The position numbers and the translations under genes were made by a program. Under the pieces are notes generated by a model, which was not told the origin of the DNA, did no database searches, and saw nothing but the letters and a program-made list of their open reading frames with translations. From JBBSTY01 sp038235385 (lineage in GTDB: Bacteria; Actinomycetota; Acidimicrobiia; Acidimicrobiales; Acidimicrobilacustridaceae), in assembly GCA_038235385.1 (NCBI GenBank), contig JBBSTY010000058.1, positions 1 to 22,983 of the forward strand: a stretch of 22,983 bases of DNA, read 5' to 3'. Positions 1 to 5,867 of this stretch are shown here, one piece after another (position 1 is the first letter of the stretch; each line of letters starts with the position of its first letter).

Positions 1-433
1 ATGTCTCGACGGTGTCGTTCCAAGTGTCGGTGATGTCAGAAGGCACGACCTTCGAGACCTCATCGAGGGCCGGCTGCACCTGCGCGTCGCGTGCTGCGGA
101 GTCGACATCGACGCCGTCTGGACCGATCTGGAGGACGATGTCGTCCGAGTTGTAGAATGCCGTGTGGTAGTCCTCGACTGCAGCGCAGTACCTGTCGATG
201 GCCGCCTGCGACGAGGGCTGCTTCAGGAAGGTGGTAGCGACCAAGGTGGCCAGGATTGCCGCTATTAGGATCAGCGCTGACGCGGCCGGGCGACGTGAGA
301 CGAAGTTCCGGCGCTCTGGAGGTGGGACTGCGGCGGTGACATGTTCGGTCCAGGCCGCACCGTCCCACCAGCGTCGGCCGCCACCGGCAGCGTCGTCGTA
401 CCAGCCTGGAGGGCTCGGGGGCGTGGTGGTCAT
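1..433 (-). CDS. DUF2510-containing membrane protein, 3' end beyond the window
   Basis: The reading frame is open from an ATG at 433 to the window edge, so only the first 144 residues are seen. Residues 8-32 form a DUF2510 module: P-G-W-Y-D-D, then R-R-W-W-D-G, then W-T-E-H. After a short linker comes one hydrophobic helix at about residues 48-66, and then a polar domain with 'DRYCAAVEDY' and several acidic stretches, probably extracellular. This is the usual plan of actinobacterial DUF2510 proteins: a small cytoplasmic module, one membrane span and a variable outer domain. The start is backed by a GGAAGG ribosome-binding site 6 bases upstream. Nothing indicates the molecular function. It faces away from the other genes of the accessory segment and may be either island cargo or flanking chromosome. 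Confidence 0.8.
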   Translation of the reverse strand, partial: MTTTPPSPPGWYDDAAGGGRRWWDGAAWTEHVTAAVPPPERRNFVSRRPAASALILIAAILATLVATTFLKQPSSQAAIDRYCAAVEDYHTAFYNSDDIVLQIGPDGVDVDSAARDAQVQPALDEVSKVVPSDITDTWNDTVET

Positions 434-769
434 ATGTGCCTTCCGCCGACACGCCGCCGATTGTCGAGCCGGACGGCGGTACCCGACCGACGGTCGGGCG
501 GAGTGCAGCGAACGTACCAGGTAGCCCGCTGGGCAAACCTGAGCTGCGCACGCACCTGTGAGGCAAGCCGTAAACCACTGCCACGCGGCTGCGGGCCAGA
601 GCCCGACGGCCAGACAGGGAGCCGGGGCCACGACAGGGAGTTGTCGGTTGGTCGCAGCGCGCCTGCTACCGAGCCCTGCGTCGGCCCCTGTGGAGCGAGC
701 GGGGCGCGCTGGCGGAGTCTTCGCTGGAGGGCCAAGCCATCGCTGCGGACGGTGCTTACTGGGTCGCCG
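434..769. other. intergenic stretch, no convincing gene
   Basis: About 336 bases separate two minus-strand genes. Open frames across it are overlapping GC-rich shadows with no recognisable domain and no ribosome-binding site. The only structure seen is a short perfect hairpin, CCCGACC / GGTCGGG with a 3-base loop, at 482-498. It could lie in the leader of the DUF2510 gene. No RNA gene was recognised. Confidence 0.5.
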
Positions 770-976
770 CTACCCGGGAAGTCGGCCAGTTCGAGCAGCC
801 CACGTCTCAACCTCTGGCCAGGACCAGATGAGAGCTTGGGCGAGTTCGGCGACGGGCTGAGGGAAGTCGGGGTACCGGGTCCGCCAGGTGTGAACCACCT
901 GTGATCGCGTGAGGCCGAGCCGTCGGGCGATCTCGGTCGCACCTACGAGATCGGCGGGGTCGACGAGCTTGGACAC
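770..976 (-). CDS. small AlpA/MerR-like helix-turn-helix protein
   Basis: A 68-residue protein starting at GTG. Residues 9-33 read as a winged-helix or MerR-type DNA-binding head: 'DLVGATEIARRLGLTRSQVV' followed by H-T-W. It ends with 'IWSWPEVETWAARTGRLPG', the tail typical of small excisionase/AlpA-like proteins, in which a tryptophan-rich strand follows the recognition helix. Proteins of this size are common in actinobacterial prophages and integrative elements, where they act as excisionases or local regulators. It is divergent from the small gene at 1072, and a 9-bp inverted repeat lies between them, which suggests autoregulation. No strong ribosome-binding site precedes the GTG, so it may be translated from a leaderless transcript or a slightly different start. 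Confidence 0.7.
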   Translation of the reverse strand: MSKLVDPADLVGATEIARRLGLTRSQVVHTWRTRYPDFPQPVAELAQALIWSWPEVETWAARTGRLPG

Positions 977-1015
977 GGGCCGAAGCTAGACGATCTGGCG
1001 CGGAGGTTGGGTGAA

Positions 1016-1044
1016 GCCTTACTCGACAGTAGGATGAGTAAGGC
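1016..1044. promoter_or_regulatory. inverted repeat, candidate operator
   Basis: GCCTTACTC (1016-1024) and GAGTAAGGC (1036-1044) are perfect 9-bp arms around an 11-base spacer. Centre-to-centre spacing is 20 bp, about two helical turns, as expected for a dimeric DNA-binding protein. The site lies between two divergent genes, immediately upstream of the gene at 1072. A TAATAC hexamer at 1046-1051 could be a -10 element touching the right arm. The helix-turn-helix protein encoded to the left is the obvious candidate ligand. That link is an inference. Confidence 0.5.
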
Positions 1045-1071
1045 CTAATACAACCAACGAAGGACCGGATC

Positions 1072-1395
1072 ATGACCGAAGAGCACACAATCGCCTCCCC
1101 ACCCCCCGCCCGAGCGGACTCACCTCGGCGATCCTCCAAGTGGGATCCGACGTTGGCGGAGGCCCGTCAACACCCTGGCGAGTGGCGGCGTCTCGCGCAG
1201 CCGATGACCAAGAGCACGGTTGTGCAGGTCGCCTCAGATCTGCGTCACGGCCTGAGTCGGGCGCCGGAGAAGCGTCGGATCAAGGCCGTCCGCGCCGGCG
1301 ACGTTTGGGAGTCCGCCTGGGGCCACGACCCGTCGATCGCCGCGCCCGATGCCTACTTCCTCTGGATCAAGTGGACGCCAGAAGCTGCCTGGTGA
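1072..1395 (+). CDS. hypothetical small protein
   Basis: A 107-residue protein whose family I do not recognise. The start is well supported by an AAGGA ribosome-binding site at 1060-1064, seven bases before the ATG. The first 22 residues are polar and proline-rich and probably disordered. The rest looks folded, with 'EARQHPGEWRRLAQP', a basic 'APEKRRIKAVRAGDVWESAW' and an aromatic end 'YFLWIKW'. There is no signal peptide or membrane helix. Its place between two DNA-binding genes and its low-GC composition mark it as part of the accessory segment. It is convergent with the helix-turn-helix gene that follows, with 24 bases between the two stop codons. Confidence 0.65.
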   Translation: MTEEHTIASPPPARADSPRRSSKWDPTLAEARQHPGEWRRLAQPMTKSTVVQVASDLRHGLSRAPEKRRIKAVRAGDVWESAWGHDPSIAAPDAYFLWIKWTPEAAW

Positions 1396-1419
1396 TCGGT
1401 AGCACCGGGCGGCGGCGAC

Positions 1420-1848
1420 TCACTCGTCGTCGGCGCCGGTGTCCAAGTCGCCCCCGGTGTAGAGACTGAAATCCGCTCGTCCGCCGATATCGGAGCTGCG
1501 AAGACGAGCCCCCTCGATGTAGCGAGCGAGACGCTTCGGTTCGGGCCACGACCGCGGGCCGAGGATCTCGACGAAAGACGCGAGGTCCTCGAAGTTCGCT
1601 CGTCGGTGGCCGTTGAAAAAGCTCCTGACCCTGTCCACGCTGAGCCCATTCGTCTCGGCGAACTCCTTCCTGCTGGAGTATCCCGCGCGAGTGATCTCAG
1701 CCCTCATGTGCCGAGAGAGAGCCCATTGCAACAGCACCCCGGACGCCTCCGCTGCGCTCAGACCGTCCAGGTCGAAGCTCGCTCGGGTGGAGTTCCAGCC
1801 ATCGGGAGGCTGCGCCAAATCTGCTGGTCGGCGGAACTTCGCTGTCAT
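1420..1848 (-). CDS. XRE-like helix-turn-helix regulator
   Basis: A 142-residue protein. Residues 58-82 form a helix-turn-helix of the lambda-repressor (XRE) type: 'SSRKEFAETNGLSVDRVRSF' then F-N-G, followed by 'RRANFEDLASFVEIL', the usual last helices of that fold. The N-terminal 50 residues add a helical segment. The C-terminal 30 are acidic and probably flexible. A GAGGGA ribosome-binding site lies about nine bases before the ATG. The gene is divergent from the recombinase/transposase-like operon, and the 135-base gap holds a nested inverted repeat. This is the geometry of a repressor controlling both itself and a mobile operon. The repressor role is inferred from position; the DNA-binding fold is read from the sequence. 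Confidence 0.72.
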   Translation of the reverse strand: MTAKFRRPADLAQPPDGWNSTRASFDLDGLSAAEASGVLLQWALSRHMRAEITRAGYSSRKEFAETNGLSVDRVRSFFNGHRRANFEDLASFVEILGPRSWPEPKRLARYIEGARLRSSDIGGRADFSLYTGGDLDTGADDE

Positions 1849-1865
1849 GGGTGCATTCCCTCGGT

Positions 1866-1926
1866 GGGGACCACTGTCAGGTCCTTGTGTCGTGTCGCAC
1901 GTCCGTGGGACGTCTCGGTGGTCCCC
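1866..1926. promoter_or_regulatory. nested inverted repeats in the divergent promoter region
   Basis: The outer arms GGGGACCAC (1866-1874) and GTGGTCCCC (1918-1926) are perfectly complementary. In RNA they extend two more pairs through a U-G wobble. Inside lies a second perfect hairpin, ACGTCC-GTG-GGACGT (1899-1913). The structure fills much of the gap between the XRE-like gene and the three-gene mobile operon. It may be an operator array for the repressor, a structured leader RNA, or a recombination site of the element. Confidence 0.5.
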
Positions 1927-1983
1927 TGGCCTTCGTCGGAGTCCTGCACAGCGACGTCGTTGACTTGCCTGGTTGAAACGATC

Positions 1984-2079
1984 ATGCCGATATCAAAAAG
2001 GAACTCCGACCGCCTGTTCGGTCTCTTCGACCCAACGAAGGCGCCCTTGGTCGCACGCTACTTGGAAGCAGCGAACTGA
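1984..2079 (+). CDS. 31-aa ORF translationally coupled to the recombinase-like gene
   Basis: A short reading frame encoding 31 residues, starting M-P-I-S-K-R-N and containing 'LFGLFDPTKAPLVARYLEAA'. Its TGA overlaps the ATG of the next gene by one base (TGATG), a classic arrangement for translational coupling. A TTG at 1960 could extend it by eight residues. The peptide is amphipathic, with a possible helix at its C-terminus and no cysteines or membrane segment. I do not recognise a family. It could be a genuine small partner protein or only a leader peptide whose translation delivers ribosomes to the next start. Confidence rests on the exact overlap, not on homology. Confidence 0.45.
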   Translation: MPISKRNSDRLFGLFDPTKAPLVARYLEAAN

Positions 2080-3041
2080 TGTCGCGACCACCGCGGCTTC
2101 GGAGGACGAACGCGATCGAGTCGAGCCGAGACATCGAGATTCGAGAGTTTCTCACAACGTTCACCCCCGCTCGAACGACGCGGGACGAGTGGGAAGGCGA
2201 GTTGGGTGATTTCGTGCGAGCTCAGATCATGCGGCTCGACCTCAGCATTTCCACCACTCGGACTTACACGCGCTACCTCGCTCACCTCGCGCGGTATTGC
2301 GTTGTCGAGGGGATTCCACTCGATGTGGAGCAGGTCCTCGATCCAGACACTGTCGATCGCTTCATCCGCTTCGGGACAGCCGACGTCGGAATGAGCGTTC
2401 GCGCCGCCTACAGAACGGACCTCAGTCGGATCGGTCCCGTGCTTACCAAGTCAGCACCCTGGCCGATCGCGCAGGTCAAGCTCAACAACGAAAAGCGGCT
2501 GCCTCCCTACACCGCCCACGAGGTCGGGGTAATCATGCGCGACGCCGGTCGGCAGAGTACAGCTCGTCGATCCATCGGAGGACGCGCCATCGTGGCTCTC
2601 AGCCTCGGCGCAGGAGTGTCCGGAATGGCGCTCACGCAGATCCGGGGCATCGACGTGGCTCGCCGGGCGGGCGTGGTCGTTGTGCGCGTCCCGATGCCCA
2701 AAGGGCGCGAGCGTACCGTGCCTGTGCGCGGTCTCTTCGAAGACGAAATGCTCGCGCTGGCCGACCTGGCAAACTGCGGGCTCCTCGTCGGTGGCACGGG
2801 AACCGGGCGGAATCTCATCAGCAAGCTGTGCGAGCTGATCGTCATCGACCAGGACAGGGTCCGACTCGACCCACGACGACTGCGAGCGACTTGGCTGGTT
2901 GCTCAGCTTTCATCGCCTGTTCCATTGATGAGCCTGCTGACTGCAGCCGGATTGACCAAGTTTGGAGCGCTATCGGAGCTTCTTGAGTTCATCGAGCCGG
3001 TGTCGTGGGAAGAGTCAGCGAAGTCGGTCCGAGATGCGTGA
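2079..3041 (+). CDS. tyrosine-recombinase-fold protein, catalytic residues missing
   Basis: A 320-residue protein laid out like a phage integrase. A helical core-binding domain occupies about residues 45-125 ('STTRTYTRYLAHLARYCVVE'), and a catalytic-type domain about 145-305. The fold signals are the 'YTAHEVGVIM' entry helix, the box I region 'ALSLGAGVSGMALTQIRGID', the beta-hairpin 'MPKGRERTVPV' with K208, and 'RRLRATWLVAQL' as the box II helix. The chemistry is lost: box I has S181 where Arg is expected, the box II His is R266 (R269 kept), the LLGH histidine is absent, and there is no tyrosine at all after Y144. It overlaps the next gene by 8 bases and the preceding small ORF by one. It is likely a DNA-binding partner rather than an active recombinase. 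The fold assignment is by eye and fairly firm. Confidence 0.75.
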   Translation: MSRPPRLRRTNAIESSRDIEIREFLTTFTPARTTRDEWEGELGDFVRAQIMRLDLSISTTRTYTRYLAHLARYCVVEGIPLDVEQVLDPDTVDRFIRFGTADVGMSVRAAYRTDLSRIGPVLTKSAPWPIAQVKLNNEKRLPPYTAHEVGVIMRDAGRQSTARRSIGGRAIVALSLGAGVSGMALTQIRGIDVARRAGVVVVRVPMPKGRERTVPVRGLFEDEMLALADLANCGLLVGGTGTGRNLISKLCELIVIDQDRVRLDPRRLRATWLVAQLSSPVPLMSLLTAAGLTKFGALSELLEFIEPVSWEESAKSVRDA

Positions 3042-4758
3042 GAAGCAACGCTTGGCCGACCGAGCGCGGAGAGAGCTGCCTCGCCAACATCGCGTATCCT
3101 TGATCGAAGAGACTAGCGTCAGTACGGCCCTGTTCGATAGCGCGCTCGCAGACGCACGAGGAACCCGAGCGACGCGCATCATCGACGACAAACTCGGTCG
3201 TCGGCGTGACGCTACCGCTCGCCTCTCCGTTCTTGGCCTCTTCGTGGCGATGAGCCTCCACGGCCGCGAGCGACATCACCGGATGCACGCTGTGGAGTGG
3301 GTCCGAAAGCTCAACTCCCTCAACAATCACCAACTGCGTCAGCTTGGAATGCCGCAATGGAAGCGTGACAGCGGAGGCTACGACCGTGTTTGGCGTCTTC
3401 ACGACCGCATCTGCAAGCTCCTAGCCACTGGTTGGGATCATGTCGACGCCGGTACTGGAGAGATTCTTGAAATCAACTCGGACTGGTTCATGAGTGAAAC
3501 GATCCTTTCCTCCGTCCCGCTCGACCTCATCCAAGGGGCAGCAATCGCCATCGATGGAACGGATCTACCAACTCATGCCGTGGTCGCGTTCGATGTAAAG
3601 GACGAACACGTTGACCGAGGAGGAACTCCTGGCGAGTCGAACGGCAAGAGCATCGAGTCCGGAGCCAAGGCGAAGGTCTACGGCGTGGGCCCGGACGGGA
3701 GGCCGATCTTCACCAAAGATTTTGATGCTCGGGCAGGACACCGAAGCGCCGTCAACTCGCGTCGTGCCGGGCCCTACATCGGTCGAGAACTCCACATTGG
3801 GGCCACCGTTCCCGCCCTAACGAGCACCGACGGCGTAACCTACGCGAACTTCGGCCCTGCGGTTCCGTCGTTCGTGGTGGTGGCGAGGGCTACCCCGGCC
3901 GGGACGCATCGTGGGAACGCCGTTACGGACCTGCTTCTCGGTGCGTCAGAAGCGGGGTACTGCGCTGAGGTGCTTGCCGACGGGGGCTACACGCTCATGA
4001 GGGCGGAGACGTTCCACTTTCCGCTCCAGGCGGCGGGTGTTGGTTTGACCATGCGTCCGGCCTCACATCAGGTTGGTGAGAAGGCAGGCTTGGGGCGAGC
4101 GATCGTGGTTGACGGCCAGATCTTCAGCGATCTGCTTCCTCAGGAACTCCGGGATCTGCGGTTGCCTGACCGATCGAGCACTCAGCTCCAGATCGCCGAG
4201 GTGACGGCGAAGTACAACCGTCGAGCAGCGTTCCGCTACGGGCATCACCAGACGTCTGTAGAGACTGGCGTCACACGGTGGATGTGTCCCGTCCACCGTG
4301 GAACGGTGCGGTGCCGGGCGAACGCGCGCTCGATGCGCAACTCCAAGTCGGCGCCACTGGTCGCCCTCGCGGAAGGGGTATCCACTTGCTGCGATGGCGT
4401 GGTCTCTGTTGGCGCCGACCAACTCCCGCTGCGGCAGCGGACGATCGTGGGGACGACGGCGTGGCATGCGGCGTTCGCTCGCAGGAATCTGATCGAGACA
4501 GTCAACTCGGAACTCAAGGATACGTTCGTTCGGCTCGATGCCGGTTTCGTGAGGACGTTCAACAGCACCAAGATCTCGATGGCGTTGGCGTTCACCCTCG
4601 CCGGGTACAACCACCGAGCACTGTCACGCTGGAACAAGGACCAAGAACTGCGCGCTCTCGACGTTGGACAGCCGAAGAAGCGCAAGCCGAGAACTGGCCG
4701 ACTCGCACGTTGGGAAGACATCGGCCAGCCGGGTACGAGCCGACGCCGAACCGGCTAG
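3034..4758 (+). CDS. DDE-type transposase-like protein
   Basis: A 574-residue protein, read from the ATG that overlaps the stop of the recombinase-like gene. The frame could open 24 codons earlier, but that part lies inside the neighbour. It carries what look like the three acidic residues of a DDE transposase: D174 in 'AIAIDGTDLPTHA', D316 in 'EVLADGGYTLM' and E488 in 'RRNLIETVNSELK', followed by 'ISMALAFTLAGYNHRALSRW'. Between D316 and E488 are C418, C427 and C452-C453, a possible zinc-binding insert around 'WMCPVHRGTVRC'. The C-terminus is basic. The E-helix and its follow-on resemble a widespread actinobacterial group usually left as hypothetical or transposase. It probably cuts or joins DNA with the recombinase-like protein as partner. 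No clear terminal inverted repeats were found around it. Confidence 0.72.
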   Translation: MREKQRLADRARRELPRQHRVSLIEETSVSTALFDSALADARGTRATRIIDDKLGRRRDATARLSVLGLFVAMSLHGRERHHRMHAVEWVRKLNSLNNHQLRQLGMPQWKRDSGGYDRVWRLHDRICKLLATGWDHVDAGTGEILEINSDWFMSETILSSVPLDLIQGAAIAIDGTDLPTHAVVAFDVKDEHVDRGGTPGESNGKSIESGAKAKVYGVGPDGRPIFTKDFDARAGHRSAVNSRRAGPYIGRELHIGATVPALTSTDGVTYANFGPAVPSFVVVARATPAGTHRGNAVTDLLLGASEAGYCAEVLADGGYTLMRAETFHFPLQAAGVGLTMRPASHQVGEKAGLGRAIVVDGQIFSDLLPQELRDLRLPDRSSTQLQIAEVTAKYNRRAAFRYGHHQTSVETGVTRWMCPVHRGTVRCRANARSMRNSKSAPLVALAEGVSTCCDGVVSVGADQLPLRQRTIVGTTAWHAAFARRNLIETVNSELKDTFVRLDAGFVRTFNSTKISMALAFTLAGYNHRALSRWNKDQELRALDVGQPKKRKPRTGRLARWEDIGQPGTSRRRTG

Positions 4759-4777
4759 CGAGGCATTGCTGAGAGTG

Positions 4778-4799
4778 AGTCCGCCCAGTAGGGCGGATT
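4778..4799 (+). terminator. terminator-like hairpin after the transposase-like gene
   Basis: The stem AGTCCGCCC / GGGCGGATT (nine pairs including one G-U) closes a 4-base AGTA loop, 20 bases after the stop codon. There is no run of T after it, only TTCGTCG, which is common in high-GC actinobacteria. It could instead be a terminal structure of the element. Confidence 0.5.
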
Positions 4800-4833
4800 C
4801 GTCGCGCCCCAGATCGCTCTCGCTCGCGTCACC

Positions 4834-4850
4834 CGCACGAATCTCGTGCG
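4834..4850. repeat. short perfect inverted repeat
   Basis: CGCACGA and TCGTGCG are perfect 7-base arms around ATC. The site sits in the roughly 227-base non-coding stretch between the transposase-like gene and tRNA-Ala. It may be a second terminator, serving either strand, or a protein-binding site. Apart from this, the hairpin at 4778 and the direct repeat at 4945, I see nothing in that stretch. Confidence 0.45.
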
Positions 4851-4944
4851 CTTCGGCCCACACTGCACGGGCGGTGGCACGGTTCACGTCCGCCACGGGT
4901 GCGAACAAGGATCAACCCCCACGCTGGGCCGTCTTTCGGCGCGC

Positions 4945-4978
4945 AGCGCGAACACCAGGGAGGAGTTAGCGCGAACAC
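4945..4978. repeat. 11-bp direct repeat beside the tRNA 3' end
   Basis: AGCGCGAACAC occurs at 4945-4955 and again at 4968-4978, a 23-bp period, the second copy ending 7 bases from the tRNA gene. Short direct repeats next to a tRNA attachment site resemble the arm-type sites bound by integrases. That role is an inference. Confidence 0.5.
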
Positions 4979-4985
4979 GCCTGAG

Positions 4986-5058
4986 TGGAGCTAAGGAGAA
5001 TCGAACTCCTGACCTCTTCCATGCCATGGAAGCGCTCTACCAACTGAGCTATAGCCCC
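4986..5058 (-). tRNA. tRNA-Ala (anticodon GGC)
   Basis: Read on the minus strand, the gene begins GGGGCTA and ends TAGCTCC plus discriminator A, giving a full 7-bp acceptor stem. The third pair is G-U, the classic alanine identity element G3-U70. The D arm 'GCTCAGTTGGTAGAGC', an anticodon stem CTTCC/GGAAG with loop ATGGCAT (anticodon GGC) and the T loop GTTCGAATC are all present. CCA is not encoded. The gene is 73 bases long, and the accessory segment begins directly at its 3' end. Confidence 0.97.
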
Positions 5059-5071
5059 GTACGGGTCGCTG

Positions 5072-5100
5072 ACCTTACCAGCGTCACCGCCGGTTGCGAA
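5072..5100 (-). promoter_or_regulatory. promoter of tRNA-Ala
   Basis: On the minus strand TTCGCA (5095-5100) and TAAGGT (5072-5077) are separated by exactly 17 bases and lie 13 bases before the mature tRNA 5' end. Both hexamers are moderate matches to the housekeeping sigma consensus. Confidence 0.5.
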
Positions 5101-5150
5101 TTCGAGATCGATCGCCGGACCGGTCCTCGGCGAGGGCCCGGGCGCACCCG

Positions 5151-5156
5151 TACGAT
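5151..5156 (+). promoter_or_regulatory. possible -10 element of a nearly leaderless mRNA
   Basis: TACGAT ends nine bases before the ATG of the HAD gene, so transcription would begin within a few bases of the start codon. No ribosome-binding site is seen before this ATG, which fits a leaderless transcript. No -35 match is evident. Confidence 0.35.
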
Positions 5157-5165
5157 CGGCGAACC

Positions 5166-5837
5166 ATGGCCGCCACGCTGCGCTTCCCGACCGTCCTCTT
5201 CGACCTCGATGGGACGCTCACCGACCCTCGGGTCGGGATCACCAACGGCATGCAGCACGCCCTCGCCACGATCGGTGTGCTCGTCGAGGATCCCGACACC
5301 CTGGTGTCCTCCATCGGCCCGCCGATCCACGACGCCCTCGCCGAGCTTGCCGATGTCGCGCCCGATCGCATCGACCAGGCGGTCGGCGCCTACCGCGCTT
5401 ACTACCGCGACCAGGGCATGTACGAGAACGTGGTCCACCCGGGGGTGCCCGAGCTCCTCGCGACGCTGCACGATGCGGGCGCGCTCGTGGCGTTGGCCAC
5501 CTCGAAACCCGATCAGGTCGCGGCCGACATCTTGTGCCACTTCGAGCTGGCGTCGTGGTTCGCGTTCGTCGGCGGTTCCTCGCTCGACGGAGCCCGCCGC
5601 ACCAAGGCCGAGGTGATCAACCACACCCTGGCGGCTATCGGTCGCACGAGCGTGGCCGACCGTTCCCGGACGGTGATCGTCGGTGATCGGGAGCACGACG
5701 TCCTCGGCGCGAAGGCCGCGGGCATCGCGTCGATCGGGGTGCGATGGGGATACGCCGCACCGGGAGAGCTCGAGGACGCCGACGCCGATGCCATCGCGTC
5801 CGATGTCGGTGATCTGCGGTCACGTCTCCTGGTGTGA
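5166..5837 (+). CDS. HAD-superfamily phosphatase, phosphoglycolate-phosphatase-like
   Basis: A 223-residue cytoplasmic enzyme with the full HAD motif set. Motif I is 'VLFDLDGTLTD', with nucleophile D13 and acid/base D15. Motif II is T112-S113 in 'ALATSKPDQ'. The conserved lysine is in 'RRTKAEVI', and motif IV is 'GDREHD' with D174 and D178 for magnesium. The helical C1 cap sits between motifs I and II. Length and motif spacing match phosphoglycolate phosphatase and related phosphomonoesterases, but the true substrate cannot be told from the sequence. A start 24 codons upstream is possible, but the residues there are basic and have no counterpart in the family. The gene is divergent from tRNA-Ala and convergent with the oxidoreductase that follows, with 30 bases between the two stop codons. 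Confidence 0.9.
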   Translation: MAATLRFPTVLFDLDGTLTDPRVGITNGMQHALATIGVLVEDPDTLVSSIGPPIHDALAELADVAPDRIDQAVGAYRAYYRDQGMYENVVHPGVPELLATLHDAGALVALATSKPDQVAADILCHFELASWFAFVGGSSLDGARRTKAEVINHTLAAIGRTSVADRSRTVIVGDREHDVLGAKAAGIASIGVRWGYAAPGELEDADADAIASDVGDLRSRLLV

Positions 5838-5867
5838 TCGGGGCCGCCGACCTTTTGCGACCGGTGT

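Larger units (their letters stand above)
1849..4799 (+). mobile_element. putative mobile unit: small ORF, inactive recombinase fold, DDE protein
   Basis: Three genes overlap by one and eight bases and must be expressed as one unit. A divergent XRE-like regulator and palindromes lie upstream, and a terminator-like hairpin lies 20 bases after the last stop. Base composition is lower in GC than in the chromosome to the right. I could not find matching terminal repeats or a target-site duplication, so the exact ends are unknown and the limits given are only the outermost associated structures. Confidence 0.5.
1..4985. mobile_element. likely genomic island attached to the 3' end of tRNA-Ala
   Basis: The segment carries two small DNA-binding proteins, unknown genes and a recombinase/transposase-like pair, in DNA visibly poorer in GC than what follows. 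It stops at the 3' end of a tRNA gene, the commonest integration site of islands in bacteria. The left end lies outside the window and no second copy of the tRNA end was found inside it. Island status is therefore an inference. The DUF2510 gene could belong to the chromosome instead. Confidence 0.4.

Noticed and set aside
4624..4908. 94-codon minus-strand frame between the transposase-like gene and tRNA-Ala
   Set aside because: It overlaps the end of the transposase-like gene, has no ribosome-binding site that I can see and no known domain. It could be a remnant but cannot be supported.
1849..4985. Search for terminal inverted repeats and target duplications of the mobile unit
   Set aside because: The hairpins at the two sides do not match each other, so no element ends can be claimed.
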